Shown: piece after piece, positions 42,723 to 50,910 of the stretch
Layout of the letters: each line of letters opens with the position of its first letter
How positions within the stretch are numbered: the first letter of the stretch is position 1
Source: Saprospiraceae bacterium
GTDB lineage: Bacteria > Bacteroidota > Bacteroidia > Chitinophagales > Saprospiraceae
Assembly: GCA_021604865.1 (NCBI GenBank)
Contig: BQJU01000001.1
Coordinates: 1 to 64,000, forward strand
Length of the DNA stretch: 64,000 nucleotides
Direction of reading: 5' to 3'
Program-made: the position numbers and the translations under genes
Notes under the pieces: model-generated
What the model was told of the DNA's origin: nothing
Database searches by the model: none
Seen by the model: only the letters and a program-made list of their open reading frames with translations

Positions 42723-43559
42723 ATGAAAGCATTTTTACATGGCAATATTCGGAGAAAGTCGCAAGTAGGGGTAATCTGTAACCCGGGAGATTACGCTAAA
42801 TATTTGTGTGCAGACAGAGGACTGGATGTCATCCCCTATATCAATGACAAAATAACGTTGCCCCAAAAGGAATATAAGGTTTTATACCTATGGGCCGATC
42901 TTAAAAACGGTACGACTAGGAAAAATTCATATCTACAGGGGCTTAGAGAATTAAAAAAAATTTGGACTCATCCATATACTATCCAATCCAATATAATCTT
43001 GGTTTCAATGCTTCCTTCCTACCATCCGGACATCGAGGCTGTCCTACATGAGATTCCGGTGAAATTCCGGCCTTTCACTCAGTTTAACACCCCTCAGGGT
43101 ATAATAGAAAAACCGTTATCAGAAGATTCGCTAATTAAAAAGGCCAAAGCAATAATTTGGTATTTATTATGCTTGATGAATAAACCCGAAATGCATGATA
43201 AATATATGTATGGTGGTCTTGGTAAACTAGTTGAACATTTGCAAGCTCAGGAGTTTGATAAATTAATAGAAATTCGCGATGAAGCATTGCAGTTTCCACT
43301 ATTATCCATACAAAAGTGCTTAAACATTCTCAAAGCACATATTGAAGTTGATCATAGTCAATTGTTTAGTCATATCTATAATAGAAAACACGAATGTTTC
43401 TCAGATTTAATAGATGTAATTCTAAATCATGACCCTATCAATGACTTTTGTTTGCCATGCTTTAAGACAGAGTTAAGCGCAAGCATAAAAAGCCTTATCC
43501 TGAATTTTTTTTCTACTGAATGTGAATTTTATAAATACTTTAGTGATGCCAAAATCTAG
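42723..43559 (+). CDS. Receiver-like (pseudo-REC) protein of the signalling island
   Basis: 278 residues from ATG 42723; a GTG at 42699 would add eight. The first 140 residues show receiver-like alternation (VLYLWADLKNG as strand 3 with an Asp, GLRELKKIW, NIILVSMLPS, IIEKPLSEDSL with a Lys in the place of the receiver Lys), but the N-terminal acidic pair is missing. The rest is helical and unassigned. Its last codons overlap the start of the kinase-fold gene by 14 bases, so the two are probably translationally coupled. Confidence 0.6.
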   Translation: MKAFLHGNIRRKSQVGVICNPGDYAKYLCADRGLDVIPYINDKITLPQKEYKVLYLWADLKNGTTRKNSYLQGLRELKKIWTHPYTIQSNIILVSMLPSYHPDIEAVLHEIPVKFRPFTQFNTPQGIIEKPLSEDSLIKKAKAIIWYLLCLMNKPEMHDKYMYGGLGKLVEHLQAQEFDKLIEIRDEALQFPLLSIQKCLNILKAHIEVDHSQLFSHIYNRKHECFSDLIDVILNHDPINDFCLPCFKTELSASIKSLILNFFSTECEFYKYFSDAKI

Positions 43560-45249
43560 TGCCACCACCTTTTCAGACAGACAGGTCAATATTTTCATTG
43601 ATAGTAAAATGGAGCGATTTCCCAACAGGAATTTACACCAGCATAATAAAAAGGGCGTATTTATCAGGGCTGTAGATAACCGTCATTTCGATGATTTAAT
43701 CAATAACCTTCACCCGGATACTCCGATACTTATTTTTCTTCACTTGGAGAAGAGTCAAAACGGCAATTCCCCTCCTGGGTTGGGAACCGGAGCAGCACTA
43801 AAAAGGCAATATGAAATCTTAAAGAAAAAAGGACTCATTTATTTGAGTTCAGACGATAATTCCAAGAAAAAATATGAAGGCCTGGACCCTGAAGATAAAG
43901 TTGACCTCTTTACTTCATTTTTAGACCTGGTGCAAACTGAAGAACCCATCCGGGTAAGAGAGTTAAAATCAGATACTGTCTACCGCAAAATTAAGCGCTT
44001 TACTTTTGAGGATCAATTTGATTGGAATGTAAGGAGTCTGATGAATCATATTAATGAGGCAAGTCTTTGTGAAATTATTGGCACCGTTTTAGAGGAAGAA
44101 ATCTATGATGACTATTTGGTGGATGTACTCACACCAGGATTTACAGGTGCATTTGTACTCAAAATAAGCTGTACTAAAAACAATAAAACGGATTTTTATC
44201 TGCTAAAAATGTCCAAAGATGATGCCGAAATTGAGAGAGAAAGAAAAAATGGGAAACTAGCCAAACTAGCAAGACTAGGAAAGCTTTTTATAACCGCTAT
44301 CAACCAGAAAGAAAAATATTATATCAATGGGTGGTCCTGCTTATTATTTGATTTTGAGGACAAAGGCACACTTAAAGCTTATTTACAACAAAAGATAAAG
44401 GATCCCAACTCAAAAATTCTACCGGCAATTCAGGAAACAATTAAAAAATTTGACCATCATTTCTACAAGGTATTGGCGGTAGAAAATCAGAAAAAATTCC
44501 TGAGCTTTAATTTATCGCCCTACAAAGGAGGTTCTTTCAAGCCTTTTGCTGACAGGCTAGAATATGAAGGCTTAAAATTAAAACCGCCTACTGTATTACA
44601 GGTCCAACGTTCTCTATATAAGATAACAGAAAGGTGCCCGAAATCCCAACTACAAAAATATCAGGTTGACAAGGCTATAGAAAAACTGAATCAATATCTC
44701 GATTTTGCTTATGACCTTGCCAGGCCACCTTTCAAATCAGCTTTCACCTCTGAAAATGTATTATTAGGATTTGTCCATGGTGATTTTCATTCAGCTAATG
44801 CCTTGGTCGATAAGGATGGGATAAACCCCGTATTCATTGATTTAGTCAGCGTTCCCGAACAACCGATTAAACATGCCTTTTTGGATGTAGGGAAACTTTC
44901 GACTGATTTTGAAATTTCCATTTTGCCTGGCCAACTTATATTTAATAATCCGAAAGCGGTTGCACAATGGATGGATTATCACCAAAAATGGATGCAAGAA
45001 GTTCCCTTAGGCAAAGCACCTAGAGCGCTCCAGGTAATCTACGAAGCGCAGACTTGGATTGTTCAATTCCTGAAAGAAAATTATGGAGACCAAATACCAC
45101 CCCAATGCATCCTCCGCCAATTTCACATGGTGCGCCTACACTATTTTCTCAAAGCAATTGGTTACTTTTATGAAGACCGTGAAAAAATCTTCTTCTTTAT
45201 TCGTGCTTCAAGCGATATTTTGGAGTACTTGGAAAACAACCAACCATGA
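43546..45249 (+). CDS. APH/protein-kinase-fold protein with receiver-like N-domain
   Basis: 567 residues from ATG 43546; an upstream in-frame ATG at 43522 lies well inside the previous gene. The first 120 residues have a receiver-like pattern (QVNIFIDSK, TPILIFLHLEK, KKKGLIYLSSDD). The second half has a phosphotransferase fold with the Brenner motif FVHGDFHSANALV (catalytic Asp413, Asn418) and a metal-binding Asp432 in FIDLVS. FYLLKMSKDDAEIERE may supply the beta-3 Lys and helix-C Glu. Such kinases phosphorylate small molecules or proteins. It may be a second output or a modifier of the relay. Kinases of this type have been listed as ternary-complex partners in conflict systems, though I cannot confirm membership. 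Confidence 0.7.
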   Translation: MPKSSATTFSDRQVNIFIDSKMERFPNRNLHQHNKKGVFIRAVDNRHFDDLINNLHPDTPILIFLHLEKSQNGNSPPGLGTGAALKRQYEILKKKGLIYLSSDDNSKKKYEGLDPEDKVDLFTSFLDLVQTEEPIRVRELKSDTVYRKIKRFTFEDQFDWNVRSLMNHINEASLCEIIGTVLEEEIYDDYLVDVLTPGFTGAFVLKISCTKNNKTDFYLLKMSKDDAEIERERKNGKLAKLARLGKLFITAINQKEKYYINGWSCLLFDFEDKGTLKAYLQQKIKDPNSKILPAIQETIKKFDHHFYKVLAVENQKKFLSFNLSPYKGGSFKPFADRLEYEGLKLKPPTVLQVQRSLYKITERCPKSQLQKYQVDKAIEKLNQYLDFAYDLARPPFKSAFTSENVLLGFVHGDFHSANALVDKDGINPVFIDLVSVPEQPIKHAFLDVGKLSTDFEISILPGQLIFNNPKAVAQWMDYHQKWMQEVPLGKAPRALQVIYEAQTWIVQFLKENYGDQIPPQCILRQFHMVRLHYFLKAIGYFYEDREKIFFFIRASSDILEYLENNQP

Positions 45250-45824
45250 AAACCACCTCCCTCTTCGTCGAACTTATCGTAATTGGCATAGGTGCCACTT
45301 TGGGCATCAGCCTACTCTTGCTAGCGGTTTTTGACTCCAATCTGGAAATTTTAGGGGCATTTGCGAAGATTAATAGCCTGCTGTTGACCGCAATTGGAAT
45401 CGCTATTGTTTATCCCATTGGCATTATTATTGACCGAGTGGCGGATCGGATGTTGAGTCGTTCTACAACGGCTATCCGGAAAAAGGTTTTTTCAGATCGG
45501 GAATTTGTATTGGCAGGTATTGTGGATATTTACACCAACAGCTCCCCACTAGTCGATATGATTGAATATGGCCGTAGTCGCATGCGTATCTGTAGGGGAT
45601 GGTTGATTGATGTGGTTCTTATTTTTATTGGAGGAAATGTCTACTTGGTGGCAGCAAAAAGTGCTGGTTTTGAAGAAGCACTTCTGTTCTCTTTATTTTG
45701 TGTACTACTCTGGTGTGGCTTTTATTTTGCATGGCAGAACCTCACTTTTAAAGGCTTCGAAAAAATCTCGGGGATAAGTCAGATTCTTCGGAAGAATAAT
45801 CATACCAAAAGCCCAAAAAAATAA
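45246..45824 (+). CDS. Four-helix membrane protein at the end of the island
   Basis: 192 residues, starting with ATGA overlap on the kinase-fold stop, so translation is coupled to it. Transmembrane helices lie near residues 7-28, 40-62, 118-136 and 143-165, with a soluble segment of about 50 residues between helices 2 and 3. No family is recognised. Being last in the operon and the only membrane protein, it may anchor the complex or be a pore-like effector; both are inference. Confidence 0.7.
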   Translation: MKTTSLFVELIVIGIGATLGISLLLLAVFDSNLEILGAFAKINSLLLTAIGIAIVYPIGIIIDRVADRMLSRSTTAIRKKVFSDREFVLAGIVDIYTNSSPLVDMIEYGRSRMRICRGWLIDVVLIFIGGNVYLVAAKSAGFEEALLFSLFCVLLWCGFYFAWQNLTFKGFEKISGISQILRKNNHTKSPKK

Positions 45825-46029
45825 CTACTGTTATTTAGCACTTATCCTAAAACATTGAGTCAACGGAATTCCTCCTATGCATGTTGAATACCTTCTGTTC
45901 AACAAATGCTAACTATCCTCTTATTGCATTTTAAAATCCCGATTAATTTAATTCCAGATAATTTAAGATAATTAATTTTCACCGATCTTTAGATAGTTAA
46001 TCCGATTCACTAATTTAAAATTGATTAGC

Positions 46030-46530
46030 ATGAAAGATTCATTACCAATGCTTGGAATCATGTTGATCGCGATCATCGGATTTTTTAATATGATCGGGTC
46101 ACTTTCCAAGCAAAGTACCGAAACATCCAGGGCTTACTTTAGTTTTTCCTGGAAGATTTTTCTCATGAGGTTTAGCATGGTGGCTATGGTTGGCGTATTT
46201 ATCCTTGTACTGGTATTTCGTATTAACCTACCTAGCCTTAAAACCCTTCCATTTTTGGGCAACAACCTCAGCACTACCGTTATCACCGCTGAAGAGCATA
46301 CAGAGGATGAAGTGAAACCTACAAAGGCGGAAACTAAGCAACCAGTAGAAGCAAAAACCGAGCAAAAGAAACGTTACAAAGCAGGCGACATTTACATGAA
46401 AAAAGGGGTAGCTTTTACCCTTGTTGATAAAGCAAAATATCAACTAGACAACCTCGATCACTTCCCTACAGTAGAACTCAATGGCGTCGAGTATTACCTC
46501 ACACGCCGCGAGAGAAAACCACGGAGCTAA
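46030..46530 (+). CDS. Membrane protein with charged soluble tail, unknown function
   Basis: 166 residues from ATG 46030; a TTG at 46021 is possible. Two transmembrane helices (about 6-24 and 47-67) are followed by a Glu/Lys/Thr-rich linker (HTEDEVKPTKAETKQPVEAK) and a short C-terminal domain with a YKAGDIYMKKGVAFTLVD segment. No family is recognised. A 205-base gap separates it from the island; no terminator or tRNA is visible in that gap. Confidence 0.65.
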   Translation: MKDSLPMLGIMLIAIIGFFNMIGSLSKQSTETSRAYFSFSWKIFLMRFSMVAMVGVFILVLVFRINLPSLKTLPFLGNNLSTTVITAEEHTEDEVKPTKAETKQPVEAKTEQKKRYKAGDIYMKKGVAFTLVDKAKYQLDNLDHFPTVELNGVEYYLTRRERKPRS

Positions 46531-46738
46531 TCTAAGAATCTCACATACTGATACCGACCGGTTCACTACTCTTTCATTCGTGCAAAACGAAAACCAGCTT
46601 TTACAAGCATAAAACGAAATGCGCTCATTCGCCATACTGCATAGAGATTGACATTTCCCTACATTTACAGACAACTCATGGTTTTTTTTCGTAAATTTAT
46701 TGGGTGTCCATTCATTTGATTATCCCAATCCTCAAACC

Positions 46739-47158
46739 ATGAAGCACCTTTTATACCTAGCTGTTTTTACCTTAACCTTATGCGCCTGTGAAAAGCAGGA
46801 CTTTTCCACTTCCATACAAGACCAAGGCATTGAGCAAAGCAATGAACTAGCGTCTATTACCGTGGAGGTACTCTTGCAGGAAGCCAATGGCGGCAACTCT
46901 AGCAATGGCAACTGTGGCGAAGGTACTACCTGCTCTTCTGTGTATAGCGCATTGGTGTCGTTGTATCCTGTGGGAACTACTGAAGTCGGAGATCAAAAAC
47001 CGCTATTTAGCAGCCAAACGGATATTAGAGGCCAAACCATTTTTAAAGACCTGCCCGAAGAAGGCTATACTATTTTTGTAGACTGCTACTATGGCAAAAG
47101 TCAAAAGGAGGTTTCTACACCACGTGGTTCTAAACGAATAATAGGATTTCTCTTTTAA
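46739..47158 (+). CDS. Small lipoprotein with carboxypeptidase-regulatory-like fold
   Basis: 139 residues from ATG 46739. Lipoprotein signal MKHLLYLAVFTLTLCAC with the lipidated Cys at residue 17. The mature part contains NGNCGEGTTCSS and FSSQTDIRGQTIFKDLPEEGYTIFVDC, a pattern of the small beta-sandwich domains frequent in Bacteroidota surface lipoproteins. Function unknown. It is followed by an intrinsic terminator. Confidence 0.75.
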   Translation: MKHLLYLAVFTLTLCACEKQDFSTSIQDQGIEQSNELASITVEVLLQEANGGNSSNGNCGEGTTCSSVYSALVSLYPVGTTEVGDQKPLFSSQTDIRGQTIFKDLPEEGYTIFVDCYYGKSQKEVSTPRGSKRIIGFLF

Positions 47159-47210
47159 AAGAAGGAAATCACTAACTGGACTTTTGACAAATCCAGTAAA
47201 GAAGTACAAC

Positions 47211-47249
47211 AAAAAGCCCGGCTTTGGTAAAGCCGGGCTTTTTGTTTTT
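47211..47249 (+). terminator. Intrinsic terminator
   Basis: AAAAAGCCCGGCTTT and its complement (with AAGCCGGGCTTTTT) enclose a short GGTA loop and lead into TTTTTGTTTTT. The A-rich left side could also let it work on the minus strand. It closes the lipoprotein gene and precedes dnaX. Confidence 0.88.
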
Positions 47250-47273
47250 CAATTAAATCCTGGTATATTTTCG

Positions 47274-47281
47274 TATCTTTG
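47274..47281 (+). promoter_or_regulatory. Candidate -7 box of dnaX (TATCTTTG)
   Basis: It matches TAnnTTTG 35 bases before the dnaX start. The nearest upstream TTG is 29 bases away, longer than the usual spacing. Confidence 0.4.
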
Positions 47282-47315
47282 TCAACGATCAGAATTTTAA
47301 CCGGAGGAAGCTTGT

Positions 47316-49082
47316 ATGAGTAAATTTATTGTATCTGCGCGCAAGTATCGACCCAATCGTTTTGAGGATGTTGTAGGGCAAGAACACGTATCGTTGACCC
47401 TGAAGAATGCCCTGCAAAATGACCACCTGGCCCATGCCTTTTTATTTTGTGGCCCGCGTGGAGTAGGCAAAACAACCTGCGCACGAATATTGGCCAAAGT
47501 ACTCAATTGCCAAAACCCTACAGCAGATTTTGAACCCTGTAACGAATGTAGCTCCTGTGCTTCCTTTAGTCAAAATGCTTCCTTCAATATCACAGAGCTG
47601 GATGCCGCTTCCAACAATTCCGTAGAACACATCCGGGCACTGATCGAACAGGTTCGTTTTCAACCTCAGCAAGGTAAATACAAGATTTTCATCATTGATG
47701 AGGTACACATGTTGAGCCAGCAGGCCTTTAATGCTTTTTTGAAAACGCTGGAAGAACCACCGCCTTACGCCATTTTTATCCTGGCGACTACCGAAAAACA
47801 CAAAATCATTCCCACCATTCTTTCCCGTTGTCAGATTTTCGACTTCCGTCGGATTCAGATTCCGGCAATGGTGGCGCATTTACAAAATATTTGCAAGGAA
47901 GAAAGCATAGAGGCCGACCCTGATGCTTTGAATATCATTGGACAAAAAGCCGATGGTGCGCTGCGTGATGCCTTGTCGATTTTCGACCGTATTGTAGCCT
48001 TCTCAGGAAAAAAAATCACCTATGAAGATGTCATCACCAACCTCAATGTACTCGACTACGATTATTATTTTCGGGTGGTAGATGCATTTTTGGTGGCGGA
48101 TATTTCCAAAGTATTGCTCATTTTCGATGATATTTTGCGCAAAGGTTTTGATCCGGATATCTTTATCAATGGGCTGGCAGAACACCTGCGCAATTTGCTG
48201 GTGTGCAAAGATCCACAAACCATCGGCTTATTGGAAATTAGTGAGGGACTCGGTGAGCGTTATCAAAAACAAGCGGCCATTAGTCCTGCAAGCTTTCTGC
48301 TTACGGCAATCAACCTGGCAAATGATTGTGATATCGAGTTTAAAATGGCTCGAAATAAACGGCTACATGTTGAAATTGCACTGATGAAAATGAGTTATGT
48401 GCAACAAATGGTGCACCAGCATCAACAACCCATAACTCAAGGAGATTTAGCTGAAAAAAAAACGGCTGAACTGACTGAATCCAATGCTACACCTGCCATT
48501 CCCCCCGTTTCAGCACCAGAAACAACTCCTGAACCGGAAACGGTTAGTCCTCCTGAGTCGGAAACGGCTAAAAGTGATGCCAATAAACCGGCAATAACTC
48601 CCGCCAATGGCACTGCAAAACCGGCCAAGAAACACAAAATGTCAAAAGTAAGTCTAAGCAACTTACTGGCTGAAGTCAAAGCTACAGATACAGACCTCAT
48701 TTCAGAAGATGAACTGAACCTGGATCGCATAAAAGAAGTGTGGGCGCAATACATTGATCATATTGATAAAGAAGGGGTTAAAAGTATCCTTCGCTTGGCT
48801 GAATTGGACCTGGAGGAACAAAATCTGGTCGTAACCATAGGCTCTGCTCTTGCAGAAAATACCATTCGGGATGAACGGGAATTGATGGACTTCATGCGAG
48901 AAAAGTTGAAGGCCAGCAATCTGACCATGACCATTAATAGGGACGAGAGCAAACGCCAGGACCCACCACCAAAACCGAAAAAAAACCTCACCGCAAAGGA
49001 AAAATTCCTGCTGATGAGAGAAGATAATCCCAATGTACACGAGCTGATGACTCGTTTCCAACTTCGCCCGGATGAGCATTAA
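47316..49082 (+). CDS. dnaX: DNA polymerase III subunit gamma/tau
   Basis: 588 residues. The AAA+ clamp-loader core has a Walker A (GPRGVGKTT near residue 46), a four-Cys zinc module (CQNPTADFEPCNECSSC), Walker B IIDEVHML and the sensor ATTEKHKIIPTILSRCQ. A Pro/Glu-rich linker (about 375-440) is followed by a tau-like C-terminal domain. The protein loads the sliding clamp and couples polymerase and helicase. No internal slippery A-tract that would force a short gamma form stands out. Confidence 0.97.
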   Translation: MSKFIVSARKYRPNRFEDVVGQEHVSLTLKNALQNDHLAHAFLFCGPRGVGKTTCARILAKVLNCQNPTADFEPCNECSSCASFSQNASFNITELDAASNNSVEHIRALIEQVRFQPQQGKYKIFIIDEVHMLSQQAFNAFLKTLEEPPPYAIFILATTEKHKIIPTILSRCQIFDFRRIQIPAMVAHLQNICKEESIEADPDALNIIGQKADGALRDALSIFDRIVAFSGKKITYEDVITNLNVLDYDYYFRVVDAFLVADISKVLLIFDDILRKGFDPDIFINGLAEHLRNLLVCKDPQTIGLLEISEGLGERYQKQAAISPASFLLTAINLANDCDIEFKMARNKRLHVEIALMKMSYVQQMVHQHQQPITQGDLAEKKTAELTESNATPAIPPVSAPETTPEPETVSPPESETAKSDANKPAITPANGTAKPAKKHKMSKVSLSNLLAEVKATDTDLISEDELNLDRIKEVWAQYIDHIDKEGVKSILRLAELDLEEQNLVVTIGSALAENTIRDERELMDFMREKLKASNLTMTINRDESKRQDPPPKPKKNLTAKEKFLLMREDNPNVHELMTRFQLRPDEH

Positions 49083-49214
49083 GAATCAATCTTTAACTCA
49101 AAACACGCACCTTTTAAGTCCTTCGTGATTTGTTTCCAAACATTTTAGAAAAAAAAATGTTATTTCCAGGACAGTTCACCAGGATAAAAAATAAAACACA
49201 GAACTGGTATTTCA

Positions 49215-49222
49215 TATATTTG
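49215..49222 (+). promoter_or_regulatory. Candidate -7 box of the Crp/Fnr gene (TATATTTG)
   Basis: It fits TAnnTTTG, 30 bases before the start codon. No TTG occurs at the -33 distance. Confidence 0.4.
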
Positions 49223-49252
49223 TTCTAGTGTTGAATCAAATTTTTCAATTTA

Positions 49253-49942
49253 ATGAGCACCAATCAATCCCTTTGGTATCTAGAAAACATCGATGTTACT
49301 GGAATTTTTTGTCCCCAGAAGATTGGGAGGGGAGATTTAGACAACCAGCCTCACAAACATTATAAAAAAGGAGAATATATCTACCTGCCCCAAGAGAGTG
49401 CCGATAAAATCTATTTCCTGACCGAAGGCCGTGTAAAAATTGGCACCTATGGGGAATCGGGCAAAGAAGTGACCAAGGCCATTCTCAATAAAGGGGAAGT
49501 ATTTGGTGAATTGTCGATGATTGGGGAAGTCAAGCGGCACGATTTTGCTTATGCAATGGAAAATGTCATTGCCTGTGTGCTCTCCGTAGCCGACATGAAA
49601 TCACTCATGCGTGACCATAGCGGCCTGAGTCTGTTTTTGATGAAAATCATGGGCTCCCGTATGCTGGAGATGGAACAACGCCTGGAATCTCTGGTGTTTA
49701 AGGATTCCCGAACCCGCATCATTGAATTTCTATATGACCTGGCCGAGAAAAAAGGGCAACGAGTAGGTTATGAACAATTGGTCAGGAAATTTATGACACA
49801 TCAGGAAATTGCCAACCTTACAGCAACCAGCCGGCAGACCGTTACCACAGTACTCAATGATTTACGCAATAAAAATATTCTGACTTTCGACCGCCGACGA
49901 ATGTTGGTCAGAGATATGGAGTTACTTTCCAAAGAGGCGTGA
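49253..49942 (+). CDS. Crp/Fnr-family transcription regulator
   Basis: 229 residues. A cyclic-nucleotide-binding-type beta-barrel (about 30-140, with GEYIYLPQESADKIYFL, EVFGELSMIGE) is followed by a dimer helix and a winged helix whose recognition region is TATSRQTVTTVLNDLRNKNIL. The residues that bind cAMP in Crp are not clearly kept, and a Cys near position 20 is single, so an Fnr iron-sulfur cluster is unlikely. The ligand is unknown. It lies 78 bases before the flavin-domain gene. Confidence 0.92.
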   Translation: MSTNQSLWYLENIDVTGIFCPQKIGRGDLDNQPHKHYKKGEYIYLPQESADKIYFLTEGRVKIGTYGESGKEVTKAILNKGEVFGELSMIGEVKRHDFAYAMENVIACVLSVADMKSLMRDHSGLSLFLMKIMGSRMLEMEQRLESLVFKDSRTRIIEFLYDLAEKKGQRVGYEQLVRKFMTHQEIANLTATSRQTVTTVLNDLRNKNILTFDRRRMLVRDMELLSKEA

Positions 49943-50019
49943 TTCGCCATTATTCCGCTCCCCCCTTTCAACAACCGGATAAAAAACATAAATTGCATGT
50001 TCTGAAAAAATCACCATGC

Positions 50020-50904
50020 ATGATAAGTATTGATCCGAAAACGACCGCTACTCCAGAACTACACCAATATCTAGTAGGCTCTATAGCTCCCCGCCCGATT
50101 GCTTTTGCCAGTACTCTTGATGAAACAGGACGGCCTAATCTCGCTCCCTATAGCTTTTTTAATGTATTCAGCTCTAATCCGCCGATCCTTGTTTTTTCGT
50201 CCAACCGTAGAGTTGGCGATAATACAACCAAGGATACCCTGCACAATGTGCAAGCTACAGGAGAAGTCGTGATCAATGTGGTCAATTATTCGATTGTACG
50301 CCAGATGGCTTTGGCCAGCATCCAATATCCAAGCGAGGTCAGTGAATTTGAAAAATCGGGCCTAACACCTATTGCTTCCGACTTAATAAAACCCTTTCGG
50401 GTAAAAGAATCGCCAGTACAAATGGAGTGTAAAGTCCAGCAAATCTTACCGCTGGGCGAAAAAGGCGGGGCCGGACATCTCATTATCTGCGAAATCCTTC
50501 GCCTTCACCTGGACGAGACGATTCTTGATGATTCCGGAAAAATTAATCCGCATAAAATTGACCTGATGGGTCGCATGGGCAGGGCTTTTTATGTGCGGGC
50601 CAGCGGAGAAGCTATTCATACCATTTTTCAACCGGTCGATAAACTGGGTATTGGTTATTCAGCACTGCCTTTAACCGCTCGTAATAGCAGGATTCTTACT
50701 GGCAATCACCTCGGGTTACTCGCCTCCATGACCGAGCCACCCTCTACTGCTGAAATTGCGGCCATACGGCAAGAACAAAAGGTCGCCGCTATCTTAAGGT
50801 CAAAAAAACCCCTGGAAGGTCTGCACCATTACGCCCAACTGGAATTGGCCAAAGAGAAGATAGCTCAAGCGGCGGCTTTGGTGTGGCTGGCGGAAGAGCT
50901 GTAA
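50020..50904 (+). CDS. Flavin-reductase-domain (FMN-binding split barrel) protein
   Basis: 294 residues from ATG 50020. A GTG at 49939 overlaps the regulator stop (GTGA) but would add 27 residues not found in the family. Signature: LVGSIAPRPIAFAST, NLAPYSFFNVFSSNPP, and the VQATGEVVINVVNY strand. Such proteins bind FMN and act as NAD(P)H:flavin oxidoreductases or as single-component enzymes. The C-terminal third is helical and unassigned. Confidence 0.88.
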   Translation: MISIDPKTTATPELHQYLVGSIAPRPIAFASTLDETGRPNLAPYSFFNVFSSNPPILVFSSNRRVGDNTTKDTLHNVQATGEVVINVVNYSIVRQMALASIQYPSEVSEFEKSGLTPIASDLIKPFRVKESPVQMECKVQQILPLGEKGGAGHLIICEILRLHLDETILDDSGKINPHKIDLMGRMGRAFYVRASGEAIHTIFQPVDKLGIGYSALPLTARNSRILTGNHLGLLASMTEPPSTAEIAAIRQEQKVAAILRSKKPLEGLHHYAQLELAKEKIAQAAALVWLAEEL

Positions 50905-50910
50905 GATTAA

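Noticed and set aside
40774-45962. A 13-base match TAATTCCAGATAA upstream of the REC-REC gene (40774) and upstream of the gene at 46030 (45950).
   Set aside because: About 30 exact 13-base pairs are expected by chance in a 64-kb window of random sequence, so the match alone is not evidence of a shared operator or of island boundaries.
45825-46029. Possible tRNA or att site after the signalling island.
   Set aside because: No cloverleaf, no tRNA 3' end and no integrase gene is visible; only AT-rich sequence with a weak GTTGAA/TTCAAC inverted pair.
49939-50019. GTG start overlapping the Crp/Fnr stop (GTGA) for the flavin-domain protein.
   Set aside because: It would add 27 residues that do not belong to the family; ATG 50020 fits the known N-terminus.
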